Assembly (NCBI RefSeq): GCF_036013935.1
Contig: NZ_CP107902.1
Location: forward strand, 2,823,001-2,887,000
DNA from: Streptomyces sp. NBC_00461
GTDB lineage: Bacteria > Actinomycetota > Actinomycetes > Streptomycetales > Streptomycetaceae
DNA length: 64,000 nt
Direction of reading: 5' to 3'
The notes under the pieces are model-generated. The model was given only the letters and a program-made list of their open reading frames with translations. It was not told the DNA's origin and ran no database searches. Both the position numbers and the translations under genes were made by a program. Position 1 is the stretch's first letter; every line of letters begins with the position of its first letter. Shown here piece after piece: positions 36,201 to 44,171 of the stretch.

Positions 36201-38243
36201 CTCGCTGGTGCGCAGTTCGACCGGGGTGGACGGATCGATGATCTGCAGCGGCTCGCCGTCCTCCTGCGCGTACCGGGTACGCAGGATCTCGTGGCGCTCG
36301 GCGAGCCGGCCGAGCGCCCCTCGGACCTGCCCCGGGTCGGCCCTGCCGTGGAGGCGGACGAACAGCGGAACGGTGTATTCGCCGCTTCCCGGGCGCAGTT
36401 GGTCCAGGAACCACATGCGCCGCTGTCCGAAGGACAACGGGAGCCGGCCGTCACGGGGCGCGCGGGCGATCGGCGGCGGCTCCTCGCGACCGGGACCGTC
36501 GGCCGGCGGTGCCACCAGCAGCGCCTGGTCCGCGACGGTCGTGTGGGTGTAGAGATCCTGGAGACCCACGTCCGTTCCCGTCGCCCGGGTCAGCCGCCCC
36601 GCGAGCCGGGTGAGCAGCAGCGAGTAGCCGCCCAGCTGGAAGAAGTCGTCGTCGGCTCCGACCTTCTCCACACCGAGCAGTTCCTGCCAGACCTCGGCGA
36701 CCGCGAGTTCGGCGTCGGTGCGGGGTGCGAGGTAGGCCGGGCGCGAGGCGAGCACGGACTCCATGCTCGACAGCGCCGATCTGTCGATCTTCCCGTTGGA
36801 CAGCAGCGGGAAGCTGTCGACCGGGGTCAGCACCGAGGGGATCATCGGCGCGGGCAGGCGCTCGCGCAGGAAGGAGCGCAAGGCCGCCGGAGCGACGTCG
36901 CCGACGACATACGCCGTCAGCCGTGCCGCTCCGTCGGATCCGGCCGCCGTGCCGACGACCGCGGCCGTGACCTGGGGATGCGCGGCGATCGCCGTCTCGA
37001 CCTCGCCCGGCTCGATGCGGACGCCGCCGACCTTCACCTGCTGGTCGAGGCGACCCAGGTATTCCAGGTTGCCGTCCTCGCGCCACCGGACCCGGTCGCC
37101 GGTGCGGTAGAGCCGGCCGCCGGCCGGTCCGTAGGGATCGGGGACGAAGCGCTGCGCGGTCAGGTCCGGGCGGCCCTCATAGCCGCGGGCCTGCGCCGCG
37201 CCTCCCACATACAGCTCGCCGGGCACGCCGACCGGGCACGGCTCGCCACCCGGGTCGAGAACCAGCAGGCGTACGCCGGTCACCGGCCGCCCGATGGGAG
37301 CCGGCCCGGACGACACGTCCCGGTCGCACGGGTGTGCGGCGACGTCGATGGTGCACTCGGTCGGCCCGTAGGTGTTGTACACCTGCGCCGTGGCGGGCAC
37401 GGCGGTCAGGTACTCGGCGTGCAGCGCCTCGCCGCCGGAGGTCAGCAGCCTGAGGCTGTGGCAGCGCGACCAGCCGGGTTCGTCGGCCAGCAGCCGCAGA
37501 ATCGAGGGCACGACCTGCAGCACGCTCACCTCGGCGTCGAGGACCGCCCTGACGATCTCGGCCGGGTCGCGTTCGGCTCCCGGCGGGGCGATCACCAAGG
37601 TGGCGCCGCAGGCCTGCGGGGCGAAGATCTCCCAGCCGGCCGCGTCGAACCCCACCGGCGTGCGTTGCAGCACCCGGTCGCCGGGGCCGAGGCCGTGGGT
37701 CCTGACCCGCCAGTCGACGTAGCCGGCGATCCCCTCGTGCGTGATGACGACGCCCTTGGGGTGCCCGGTCGACCCGGACGTGTACAGCACGTAGGCGGCG
37801 TTCGCGGGATCCGGCACCGGACGGACGACGTCCGACGGCCGTGCCGCGACCGGCGGTTCGTCGGCCGCACCGACCAGCAGGGTGGGCACCGCGTCGGCCG
37901 GCAGGACGCCGGCGTGCGCGTCGTCGGTCAGGACGACGCGCACGCCGGCGTCGGCGACGATCCACCTGGTCCGCTCGGCGGGATGGGCCGGGTCGAGCGG
38001 AACGTAGGCCGCCGCCGCCCGCCACACGCCGAGGAGCGCCACGACGAGATCCAGACCGCGCGGCATCAGTACGCCGACCCGGTCCTCCGGGCCGAGGCCG
38101 CGGGCGCGCAACGTGTCGGCCACCCGGTCCGCCGCGGCGACAAGCTCCCCGTAGGTGAGCGACCGGTCGCCGTCGACCACGGCGACCGCCGCCGGGGTGC
38201 GAGCCGCCTGATCGACGATCCGGGCAGGCAGCAGCGGGCTCAA
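33267..38243 (-). CDS. NRPS A, bimodular starter: A-T-C-A-T
   Basis: About 1,658 residues. It begins at a TTG (38243) that overlaps the MbtH stop (TTGA); upstream in-frame sequence is MbtH antiframe, not protein-like. Approximate landmarks: A1 GFDAAGW 198; T1 LGGYS 538; C HHIACDG 726 (canonical); A2 AFDLVVP 1239; T2 GGNS 1593. Codes I extracted: A1 DAWQTGTIDK (Gln-like, not an exact known code) and A2 DLPKVAEVGK (Asn-like, compare DLTKLGEVGK). There is no N-terminal condensation domain, so acyl transfer to the first residue must come from another protein or not happen. The C-terminal tail after T2 (QEQLEQQ) looks like a docking segment for NRPS B, which starts 5 bp downstream. Confidence 0.93.
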   Translation of the reverse strand: MSPLLPARIVDQAARTPAAVAVVDGDRSLTYGELVAAADRVADTLRARGLGPEDRVGVLMPRGLDLVVALLGVWRAAAAYVPLDPAHPAERTRWIVADAGVRVVLTDDAHAGVLPADAVPTLLVGAADEPPVAARPSDVVRPVPDPANAAYVLYTSGSTGHPKGVVITHEGIAGYVDWRVRTHGLGPGDRVLQRTPVGFDAAGWEIFAPQACGATLVIAPPGAERDPAEIVRAVLDAEVSVLQVVPSILRLLADEPGWSRCHSLRLLTSGGEALHAEYLTAVPATAQVYNTYGPTECTIDVAAHPCDRDVSSGPAPIGRPVTGVRLLVLDPGGEPCPVGVPGELYVGGAAQARGYEGRPDLTAQRFVPDPYGPAGGRLYRTGDRVRWREDGNLEYLGRLDQQVKVGGVRIEPGEVETAIAAHPQVTAAVVGTAAGSDGAARLTAYVVGDVAPAALRSFLRERLPAPMIPSVLTPVDSFPLLSNGKIDRSALSSMESVLASRPAYLAPRTDAELAVAEVWQELLGVEKVGADDDFFQLGGYSLLLTRLAGRLTRATGTDVGLQDLYTHTTVADQALLVAPPADGPGREEPPPIARAPRDGRLPLSFGQRRMWFLDQLRPGSGEYTVPLFVRLHGRADPGQVRGALGRLAERHEILRTRYAQEDGEPLQIIDPSTPVELRTSESSNPVGEVNAEIARGFDLAAGPVWRALLVRSADGRGNDLLLLTLHHIACDGWSAVILERDFHALLARDEPTPPPVQYADYAHWQRQWHTDARTERGVAAWRDTLADLEPLVLPTDRPRPQVRDEAGALVTFDVPAETAEELTRIGRRCGATPFAVLLTGLTALLARRTGQWDVAVGTPTAGRLRPETQDVVGFFLNSLVVRPRLRPEEDFERSVRRVDEARRFALAHQDVPFDRLVDAYGGERDMSRTPLYQVAFDLHDQELTGGMSSSDDLAAMREAWRVAKTDLTVFARRRPDGSYAFGFEYATALFDRDTVEALAEQFRLLLGRLAARPELPLREVDLLSETEHGQFDAWNRRDAAFGPETTLALFERQAAKTPDAPAVTYSGTAMSYRELDVKANQFAGLLKDLGVCRGDAVGVLVGRGLDLHAVLLGVWKAGAAYVPIDPLFPAERIGHMLTDARAKVLISESCYRTMLPEAFDGELVMVDLHRERVENRPGDPVGPHATPQDTAYVIYTSGSTGRPKGVRVPHRGLANHLQWAVRDLASQGTTGAPVFSSTAFDLVVPNLYAPLLAGQPVHMAPRDLPVAELGRVLAETGPFSFIKLTPGHLELLAHQLGDAAAASLASVIVVAGEALPARQAEHWRRLLGDGRLINEYGPTEGSVGSTIHPVAGEPVQRIVPLGRPLPGVTVHVLDDALNRVPIGSPGELCVGGAGVADGYTGDPARTAARFVPDPYGAPGERLYRTGDLARFGPTGDVMFLGRMDGQLKVRGYRVETGEIEAVLREHPGVRDAVVVAAATGSDTSQGPESGDVRLHAYYVPAGAEVTGSELTAHTERRLPDYMVPVAFAAIELIPLNRNGKVDRSALPRIRVDDAALAHGDTPTGPAQIRVATIFSALLGVDPGAHTNFFAAGGNSLAAVRLIARIQDEFDVDLPVRTVFAGPTVAELAQAVEEAIQAEIENMSDAQLAAAHQEQLEQQ

Positions 38244-38455
38244 CTGAACTGCCCCATGCGTCGGCGAAGGCTGGCCGGGCGCATGTCCGTCCACACTTCG
38301 GCGATGTGCGCCAGGCACGCGTCCTCGGTGCCCTGGAAGCCTTCCGCGTGCCATCCGGCCGGAAGCTCACGTCCGAGCCACCAGATGGAGTGCTGGTCCT
38401 CGTCGTTGCGCACCACCAGATGGGTCGGCGCCGCCTGTTCCGTCTGCTCTGTCAC
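38240..38455 (-). CDS. MbtH-like protein
   Basis: A 71-residue MbtH chaperone that activates and stabilises NRPS adenylation domains. The family pattern is complete: NDEDQHSIW, LPAGWHAEGF, ACLAHIAEVWTDMRP and SLRRRM. The start is GTG at 38455 with GAGGGGAAC upstream. It is the first gene of the NRPS operon and overlaps NRPS A by 4 bp. It would serve the six A domains encoded here. Confidence 0.95.
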   Translation of the reverse strand: MTEQTEQAAPTHLVVRNDEDQHSIWWLGRELPAGWHAEGFQGTEDACLAHIAEVWTDMRPASLRRRMGQFS

Positions 38456-38498
38456 AGCGTTCCCCTCATTCGACCTGAGTCCACTGTCGAAAGCAGCG

Positions 38499-38514
38499 CT
38501 ATATCGGACCTATA
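38499..38514 (-). promoter_or_regulatory. Direct-repeat operator/promoter element, copy 3 (TATAG-GTCCGA-TATAG)
   Basis: This is a perfect TATAG pair with an 11-bp period, read on the minus strand, 43 bp upstream of the MbtH GTG. It heads the operon MbtH-NRPS A-NRPS B-MFS. The distal pentamer includes the TAG stop codon of the upstream acyl-CoA dehydrogenase, so the element is squeezed into the gene junction. It is the third copy in the cluster and one of the two with both pentamers intact. Confidence 0.6.
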
Positions 38515-39670
38515 CCGAATCAGGACGGTGCAGCAGATCGTCGGCAATGATGCCGCGCATAATCTCTGACGTGCCGCCGTAAAGCCGGGTCACCCGGGTG
38601 TCGGTGTAGAGGCGGGCGATCGGGAATTCGGTGACGAACCCGTAGCCGCCGTGCAACTGCAGGCATTGGTCGATCACTTGGCCGGCGGTCTCGGAGGCGA
38701 ACAGTTTGCAGGCGGCCGCGTCGACCGCGGTCAGCTCGCCCGCGTCGAACAGGTCGAGCGCCTTATCGGTCATCGCCTGCATGGCGCGTACTCGTGCCGT
38801 GCAGTCGGCGAGCACGAATTTGGTGTTCTGAAAAGTGGAGACGGCCCGGCCGAACGCCTTGCGCTCCTTGACGTAGGCGACGGTGTGGCGGACCGCCGCG
38901 GCTGCCTGCGCCGTCGCCCCCAGCGCGATCGTCATCCGTTCCTCGGCGAGGTTGTGCACCAGGTACTTGAAGCCCTGGCCCGCCTCACCGAGCAGGTTGG
39001 CCGCGGGTACCCGCACCTCGTCGAAGAACAACTCGACCGTGTCCTGGGCGTGCAGTCCGATCTTCTCCAGCCGCCGGCCCACCGTGAACCCGGGCGAGTG
39101 GGCGTCGACGCACAGGATCGACAGGCCGCGCCGTTCGTCCCCGGGTATGCGCACCACCACCAGCACCAGATCCGCCTGGGCGCCGCCTGAGATGAACGTC
39201 TTGGATCCGCGCAGCACGTAGTGCTTGCCGTCCTCGGACAGCGTCGCGGTGGTGGTGATCCCGGCGAGGTCGGAACCGGCTCCCGGTTCGGTCATCGCGA
39301 TGGCGGTCATCATCTCGCCGCTGATGAACGGCGGTAGCCAGCGCTCCTTCTGCTCGTCGTCGGCGAAGGTCATCAGGTACGGGAGCACCAGGTTGAAGTG
39401 GATCGGGGCGGCGCCCAGACCGACGCCGGCCCTGGTGGTCTCCTCGATGAGGATCGCGTTGTACTTGTAGCTGTGCTCTCCCGCGCCGCCGTACGCGACG
39501 GGGGCGCGGATGCCGAACACACCCAGCTCGCCGAGCCGCCGGTAGAGCCGGCGCGGAACCTGGCCGGTCCGTTCCCATTCCTGGTGGTGCGGCACGACCT
39601 CCGCCTGCAGGAAGTCGCGGATCACGCGCCGGAACGCCTCGTGGTCTGCGTCATAGACAGTGCGCCGCAT
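38510..39670 (-). CDS. Acyl-CoA dehydrogenase family flavoenzyme
   Basis: A 386-residue FAD-dependent acyl-thioester dehydrogenase that introduces an alpha,beta double bond. Signatures are AMTEPGAGSDLAGI (substrate/FAD region), the CLQLHGGYGFVTEFPIARLYTD stretch and the catalytic Glu in RLYGGTSEIMR. It is last in the operon with the acyl-AMP ligase, R2-like oxidase and GMC oxidoreductase, so desaturation of the lipid chain on its carrier is most likely. Comparable enzymes unsaturate fatty acids in other lipopeptide clusters. The alternative is oxidation of a ureidoalanine residue, as proposed for VioJ in the viomycin pathway. Confidence 0.9.
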   Translation of the reverse strand: MRRTVYDADHEAFRRVIRDFLQAEVVPHHQEWERTGQVPRRLYRRLGELGVFGIRAPVAYGGAGEHSYKYNAILIEETTRAGVGLGAAPIHFNLVLPYLMTFADDEQKERWLPPFISGEMMTAIAMTEPGAGSDLAGITTTATLSEDGKHYVLRGSKTFISGGAQADLVLVVVRIPGDERRGLSILCVDAHSPGFTVGRRLEKIGLHAQDTVELFFDEVRVPAANLLGEAGQGFKYLVHNLAEERMTIALGATAQAAAAVRHTVAYVKERKAFGRAVSTFQNTKFVLADCTARVRAMQAMTDKALDLFDAGELTAVDAAACKLFASETAGQVIDQCLQLHGGYGFVTEFPIARLYTDTRVTRLYGGTSEIMRGIIADDLLHRPDSV

Positions 39671-39673
39671 GGG

Positions 39674-41221
39674 TCAGCCCTTTCGCTCGGCCGCGATCAG
39701 TTCCGCGGCGCGCTCACCGATGAGCATCGACGGCGCGGCGGTGTGTCCGCGCACGATCTCCGGCATGACCGAGGCGTCCGCCACCCGCAGGCCGCGGAGG
39801 CCGCGCACCCGGAGCCGTTCGTCCACGACGGACGCCGGGTCGGTTCCCATCCGGCATGTTCCGGTCGGGTGGTAGAGCGACTGCGCCGCCTGGACGGCGG
39901 CGTGACGGCGGTCCGGGCCGGGGGGCAGCGCCGGTTGTACGGGGGCGCCGGCCTCCGAGGCGAGGGGCTCGGTGGCGAGCACCTCCTCCGCGATGCGCAG
40001 CCCGGCGTCCAGGACTCGCCGGTCCTCCGGATCGCTCAGATATCCCGGATCGATCAGCGGCCGGGACAGCGGATCCGCGTCGCGCAGCGCGATCTCGCCG
40101 CGGCTTCGCGGCTGGAGCAGCACCACGGCGAGGGTGAACCCGGCGGACTGCGACCGAGTGCGCCCCTCGTCGACGAACTGCCCGGTCAGCAGCACCAGTT
40201 CGATGTCCGGGTGCGGCAGCGCCGGGTCGCTGCGCACGAACGCGTACGCCTCGCCGAGGTTGGAGGTGAGCGGACCGCGGCCGTTCGCGCGGAACTGCGT
40301 GAACGCCCCCGGAGCACGGCGCGGATCGGGGCCGGGCTCCGCCGCCTCGACCAGCAGCATCGCGGCCAGGTGGTCGCGCAGGTTGCGCCCGACCTCCGGC
40401 GCGTCGGCGACCAACTCGATCCCGTGGTCGCGCAGTCGGTCGGCGGGCCCGATCCCGGACAGCATCAGCAGTCTCGGCGAATCGACGGCCCCCGCGCACA
40501 GGATGACCTCGCGGCGGGCCGTCACCGTGACCGGCCGGCCGTCGACGGAGTACCGGACCCCTTCGGCCCGCCCGTCGACGATCTCCACCTTGTGTACGGC
40601 CGCTCCGTGGCGCACGACGAGGTTGGGCCGGTGCGCGGCGGGCCGCAGATATCCGTCCGCCGTACTGCGCCGTCGCCCGCCGGCTTGCATCACCATGGTG
40701 GGCCGGGCGCCGTCGGACGCCGAGCCGTTCTCGTCGGCGGCGAGGGGAATCCCGGCCTTGCCGCAGGCGTCGAGGAACGCCGAGGTCACCGGGGCCGGAT
40801 CGGGCAGCGCCGCGACGCGCATCGGGGCGCCGTCGTCGCAGCCGATCCGGGACAGCACGGGGCGGACCGCCGCGTAGGACCAGAGCGGGCCGGCGAGTTC
40901 GCCCCAGCGGTCGTAGTCGGCTCGCTGGCCGGGGACCCACATCATCGCGTTGATCGACGACGAGCCGCCGAGGGTCCTGCCGTGCGGCCAGTACACCCGC
41001 CGTCCGGCCAGCCGCTGCTGCGGGGCGGTCTCGTCGGCCCAGTCGACGGCGCTGCCGAACAAGCCGGGGAACAGGGCGGGGACAGCGATCGAGGGCAGGT
41101 CGTCGGCCGGTCCCGCCTCAAGCACCAGCACGGTCGTGTCCGGGTCCTCGCTGAGCCGGGCGGCCAGCGGTGCGCCCGCCGCCCCGGCGCCGACGACGAC
41201 GTAGTCGTACGCCTCGTTCAC
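39674..41221 (-). CDS. GMC-family FAD oxidoreductase
   Basis: A 515-residue glucose-methanol-choline oxidoreductase that oxidises an alcohol to an aldehyde or ketone. Features are the N-terminal dinucleotide site VVVGAGAAGAPLAARL with the Glu of LVLEAGP, GRTLGGSSSIN (GMC signature 1), GAVDSPRLLMLSGIGP (signature 2) and the C-terminal YHPTGTCRMG with the catalytic His. The start overlaps the R2-like oxidase stop by 4 bp. In this operon it may oxidise a hydroxyl on the fatty acyl chain made by one of the di-metal enzymes. The substrate is inferred. Confidence 0.9.
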   Translation of the reverse strand: MNEAYDYVVVGAGAAGAPLAARLSEDPDTTVLVLEAGPADDLPSIAVPALFPGLFGSAVDWADETAPQQRLAGRRVYWPHGRTLGGSSSINAMMWVPGQRADYDRWGELAGPLWSYAAVRPVLSRIGCDDGAPMRVAALPDPAPVTSAFLDACGKAGIPLAADENGSASDGARPTMVMQAGGRRRSTADGYLRPAAHRPNLVVRHGAAVHKVEIVDGRAEGVRYSVDGRPVTVTARREVILCAGAVDSPRLLMLSGIGPADRLRDHGIELVADAPEVGRNLRDHLAAMLLVEAAEPGPDPRRAPGAFTQFRANGRGPLTSNLGEAYAFVRSDPALPHPDIELVLLTGQFVDEGRTRSQSAGFTLAVVLLQPRSRGEIALRDADPLSRPLIDPGYLSDPEDRRVLDAGLRIAEEVLATEPLASEAGAPVQPALPPGPDRRHAAVQAAQSLYHPTGTCRMGTDPASVVDERLRVRGLRGLRVADASVMPEIVRGHTAAPSMLIGERAAELIAAERKG

Positions 41222-42180
41222 CGCGGCGTACTCGCCTTGCGGCGGTCCTCGTCGGCGAACTCTTCCTCAAGCCGCTCTGCCACGACGTCACGCTCGACCT
41301 CGCCCGCGGACTCGTTCAGCGCCGAGGAGATCGCCCGCAGGCGTCGGCGCGGACGGCTGCTCGCGTACAGCAGGATCTCCTTGACCTCGATGTCGAACAG
41401 GTCCGCGGGATAGGACTTGGCGGCGAAGTCGATCTGCCGCAGCGCGTGCGGTATCAGCTCCCGCATGGTGCTCTGGGCGACGTTCCAGTTCTCCGGATCG
41501 GCGGCGACGTGCCGGCGGCAGGTGTACGTGCCCCACGCCATGTGCCGCCGCTCGTCGTCGCCGATCAGTTCCACGACCCTGCGCATGCCCGGGAAGATCC
41601 CGAGTGAGGTGCAGAACCGGTTCCAGGTGTAGTAGCCGGTGAGCGCGAGCGTCCCCTCGACGAGGTGGTTGTACGTGATCGAGGCGCGCACCTGGTTGGC
41701 CGGGCTCGGATCGTGGTGCAGTTTCTCCAGCGCCTCCGGCAGGGCGATGCCAAAGATCTCCTGGTAGCCGGGGTTGCCGGTCACCAACTCGTTGAGATCG
41801 TCGTGCAGTCCCACGGCGTCCATCCACCGGCGGAAGACCTCGACGTGCTTGGCCTCTTCGAAGCAGAACTGCGCCAGGTACATCTCGTCACCCAGCCGTC
41901 CCTCGGACGCGACGGCGGACATGAACGGCTGGATGTCCCGGGTGACCGCCTCCTCGCCCGCCACGAACTGGGCGCACATGACCGCCACGGCCTCCTGGGC
42001 CTGCGGGGACAGTGCCGCGAAATCCTCGGCGTCGCGGGTGAAGTCGAGGTCCGCCGGATTCCAGAACCTGCGGTTGCCCTTCGCGAACAGCCGCATGGGC
42101 AGCATGTCCCAGTCGATGCCGCCCGCGTTCAACGACGCGTAACCGGTGCGCCGGGCTGGTGAGTCGGGTTGGTTCGTCAT
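41218..42180 (-). CDS. R2-like ligand-binding oxidase (R2lox, Mn/Fe)
   Basis: A 320-residue ferritin-like di-metal protein of the R2lox type. All six metal ligands are present: Glu76, Glu109, His112, Glu175, Glu210, His213 (in GEEAVT, FEEAKHVEVF, NHLVEG, DDERRHMAWG). The residue pair that forms the characteristic Tyr-Val ether cross-link is also conserved: Val79 three residues after the first Glu, and Tyr170 five before Glu175, as in the Geobacillus enzyme. It is not a ribonucleotide reductase: no R1 partner is nearby, and the residues match R2lox. R2lox proteins assemble a Mn/Fe site and bind long-chain fatty acids, which fits this lipid-modifying operon. The physiological reaction of the family is unknown. 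Confidence 0.9.
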   Translation of the reverse strand: MTNQPDSPARRTGYASLNAGGIDWDMLPMRLFAKGNRRFWNPADLDFTRDAEDFAALSPQAQEAVAVMCAQFVAGEEAVTRDIQPFMSAVASEGRLGDEMYLAQFCFEEAKHVEVFRRWMDAVGLHDDLNELVTGNPGYQEIFGIALPEALEKLHHDPSPANQVRASITYNHLVEGTLALTGYYTWNRFCTSLGIFPGMRRVVELIGDDERRHMAWGTYTCRRHVAADPENWNVAQSTMRELIPHALRQIDFAAKSYPADLFDIEVKEILLYASSRPRRRLRAISSALNESAGEVERDVVAERLEEEFADEDRRKASTPR

Positions 42181-42211
42181 GGTTCGTTCCTTTCCGAAGT
42201 GCCGGCCTCGC

Positions 42212-44011
42212 TCAGAGGAGGTCCAGCTGCTTGGCGAGATATCGGCTCCGGCATTCGGCGCGCTTGATCTTGGCGCTGCTGGTGTAGGGCAGTGAACCGG
42301 CCGCCAGCAGCACCACCTCGTCCACGCGCACTCCCTGCGCGGACGCGACGGCAGCGGCGACCGCCGTCTCGATCTCGGCGGCGTCCACGGGCCGGCGCAC
42401 CGAGTCCTGCACGGTCTGCGCCCCCCGCACCACCTGGTGCCGGCGCTGCACCTCCGTCAGCACGACCAGCCGCTCCCGGCTGCCGTCGTCGACCGAGAAG
42501 GCACAGCACCGGTCCTCGCGCAACGCCGGATGGGCTCCGTGCAGCGCGGCCTCGATGTCGTGCGGGTAGTAGTTGAGCCCGTTGAGGATGATCGCGTCCT
42601 TGCGCCGGCCGGTGACGAACACCTGGCCGTCGTGGACGAATCCGAGGTCGCCGGTGGCCAGGAAGCGGAGCCCGGGTGCTTCGGCCAGTTCGATGCCGAA
42701 CGTCTCGGCGGTCTGCCGCGGCGCGTTCCAGTAACCCTCGCTGACGCTGGGTCCGGCGATGTAGATCTCGCCGACCTCGTCCGCGGCGCACACGCGGCGG
42801 GTCAGCGGAGCGACGATGCGCAGGCACAGGGTGTCCTGGATCTGCCCGCACCCCACCAGCGCCTGGACGCCGGCGACACCGCGGCGGCCGGCGACCGGGA
42901 CCACCCGGCCCGCGGCCAGTCGCTCGGCGTCGAAAGTGGCGATGACCGGGTCGCGCAGTGCGGGACCGCCGCTGACCATCACCGTCGACTCGGCCAGCCC
43001 GTAGCAGGGGAAGAACGCGGAGCTGCGGAACCCGGCGGCGGCGAACTTGGCGCTGAACGCCTCCAGCGTCTCCGGCCGCACCGGCTCGGCGCCCACGCCC
43101 GCCAACTCCCAGCCGGAAAGGTCGAGTTCGGCGACCTGCTCCTCGGGCACCCGGCGCACGGCAAGCTCGTAGGCGAAGTTCGGCGCGACACTCACCGCCC
43201 TGCCGCGGTCCGAGACGGCGCGCAACCAGCTGACGGGACGCTGCACGAAGGCCATCGGCGACATGTGCACGGCCTCGTAGTCGCGGTACAGCGGCGACAG
43301 AACTCCGTTGACCAGACCCATGTCGTGGAAGAAGGGGAGGAACAGCACGTTGGGCGGGGGGCGTTCACCGGCGCGCAGCTCGCCTCGATAGGCGTTGGCC
43401 CGGATGAGTTCCAGGTTGTTCAGCACGTTGCGATGGGTGAGGGTCACGCCCTTGGGCACACCCGTCGACCCGGACGAGTACTGCAGATACGCGACCGAGC
43501 CCGGCTCGATCTCCGGAGGGCTCCACTTTTCCGCCAGTTCCCGTGCGTCCTCGCCGAGAACCGTGTCCGAGGCGAGGCAGACCACGTCGGCCAGCGACGC
43601 GACGGCCCGGCCCCCGTCCAGCCGCGTGAGCGCGGACTGCGTGGTCAGGAGCACCCTGGGCTCGGCGCTGCCGCAGACCGCGTCCACCTTGTCGGTCTTC
43701 GGTCCGGTGCGGCCGATCTCAACGGGCGGTATCGGTACGGCGATCAGGCCGGCGTACAGGCAGCCGAAGAATCCGACGATGAACTCGAGGCCGGGCGGAT
43801 ACGCCAGCAGAACCCGGTCGCCGGGATCGGCATGCCGCAACAGCAGCACCGCCAGTGCCCTGGCGCCGCGGTCCACCGCCTCGGCGGTCAGCGACGCGCC
43901 GACGGTGCGCCCGTCGGGAAGATAGGTGAAGTACACGCGCTCGGGATCCTCGGCGGCTCTCGACGCGCACATGTCGACCAGGGTCGGCCATCGCCCGGAT
44001 TCCAATGGCAT
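42212..44011 (-). CDS. Fatty acyl-AMP ligase (FAAL)
   Basis: About 599 residues, an ANL-superfamily enzyme that activates a fatty acid as acyl-AMP and passes it to a carrier protein. Motifs are LQYSSGSTGVPKGVTLTH (ATP loop), LPFFHDMGLVNGV (typical of FAALs), CYGLAESTV and LATGDLGFVHDGQVFVTGRRKD. The ATG at 44011 is chosen because AAAGGAG lies 9 bp upstream, inside the longer GTG-started frame. The C-terminal ASSAKIKRAECR replaces the usual catalytic-Lys tail and may be slightly short. The likely partner is the ACP at 46351. It heads the FAAL-R2lox-GMC-dehydrogenase operon. Confidence 0.9.
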   Translation of the reverse strand: MPLESGRWPTLVDMCASRAAEDPERVYFTYLPDGRTVGASLTAEAVDRGARALAVLLLRHADPGDRVLLAYPPGLEFIVGFFGCLYAGLIAVPIPPVEIGRTGPKTDKVDAVCGSAEPRVLLTTQSALTRLDGGRAVASLADVVCLASDTVLGEDARELAEKWSPPEIEPGSVAYLQYSSGSTGVPKGVTLTHRNVLNNLELIRANAYRGELRAGERPPPNVLFLPFFHDMGLVNGVLSPLYRDYEAVHMSPMAFVQRPVSWLRAVSDRGRAVSVAPNFAYELAVRRVPEEQVAELDLSGWELAGVGAEPVRPETLEAFSAKFAAAGFRSSAFFPCYGLAESTVMVSGGPALRDPVIATFDAERLAAGRVVPVAGRRGVAGVQALVGCGQIQDTLCLRIVAPLTRRVCAADEVGEIYIAGPSVSEGYWNAPRQTAETFGIELAEAPGLRFLATGDLGFVHDGQVFVTGRRKDAIILNGLNYYPHDIEAALHGAHPALREDRCCAFSVDDGSRERLVVLTEVQRRHQVVRGAQTVQDSVRRPVDAAEIETAVAAAVASAQGVRVDEVVLLAAGSLPYTSSAKIKRAECRSRYLAKQLDLL

Positions 44012-44171
44012 GCTGCTGCGCTCCTTTGACACCAGATGTGTGCTCAGCCTCCTGGTGTTCGCGGCGCCCTCACAACCGCCTCCCGGCGGCCCCGATCTCC
44101 TCCTTTGGTAGGGGGGAATCCCGCCCGATCGCCGGTGCCGACGCGCACCGTCACGTCGTTACCGTCGCGGC
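44012..44171. promoter_or_regulatory. Divergent promoter region between the FAAL and KAS II operons
   Basis: These 160 bp separate the minus-strand FAAL operon from the plus-strand KAS II-desaturase-ACP-NRAMP operon, so both promoters must lie here. I looked for the TATAG-N6-TATAG repeat found elsewhere in the cluster and did not see it. This lipid block may therefore use a different activator site. No other clear motif stands out. Confidence 0.45.

Noticed and set aside
41218..42180. Ribonucleotide reductase small subunit
   Set aside because: The Val/Tyr cross-link pair and ligand set match R2lox, there is no large subunit nearby, and the context is lipid modification.
44012..44171. A TATAG-N6-TATAG repeat in the FAAL/KAS II divergent promoter
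   Set aside because: I searched both strands and found no pair of such pentamers at 11-bp spacing, so I did not extend the proposed regulon to this block.
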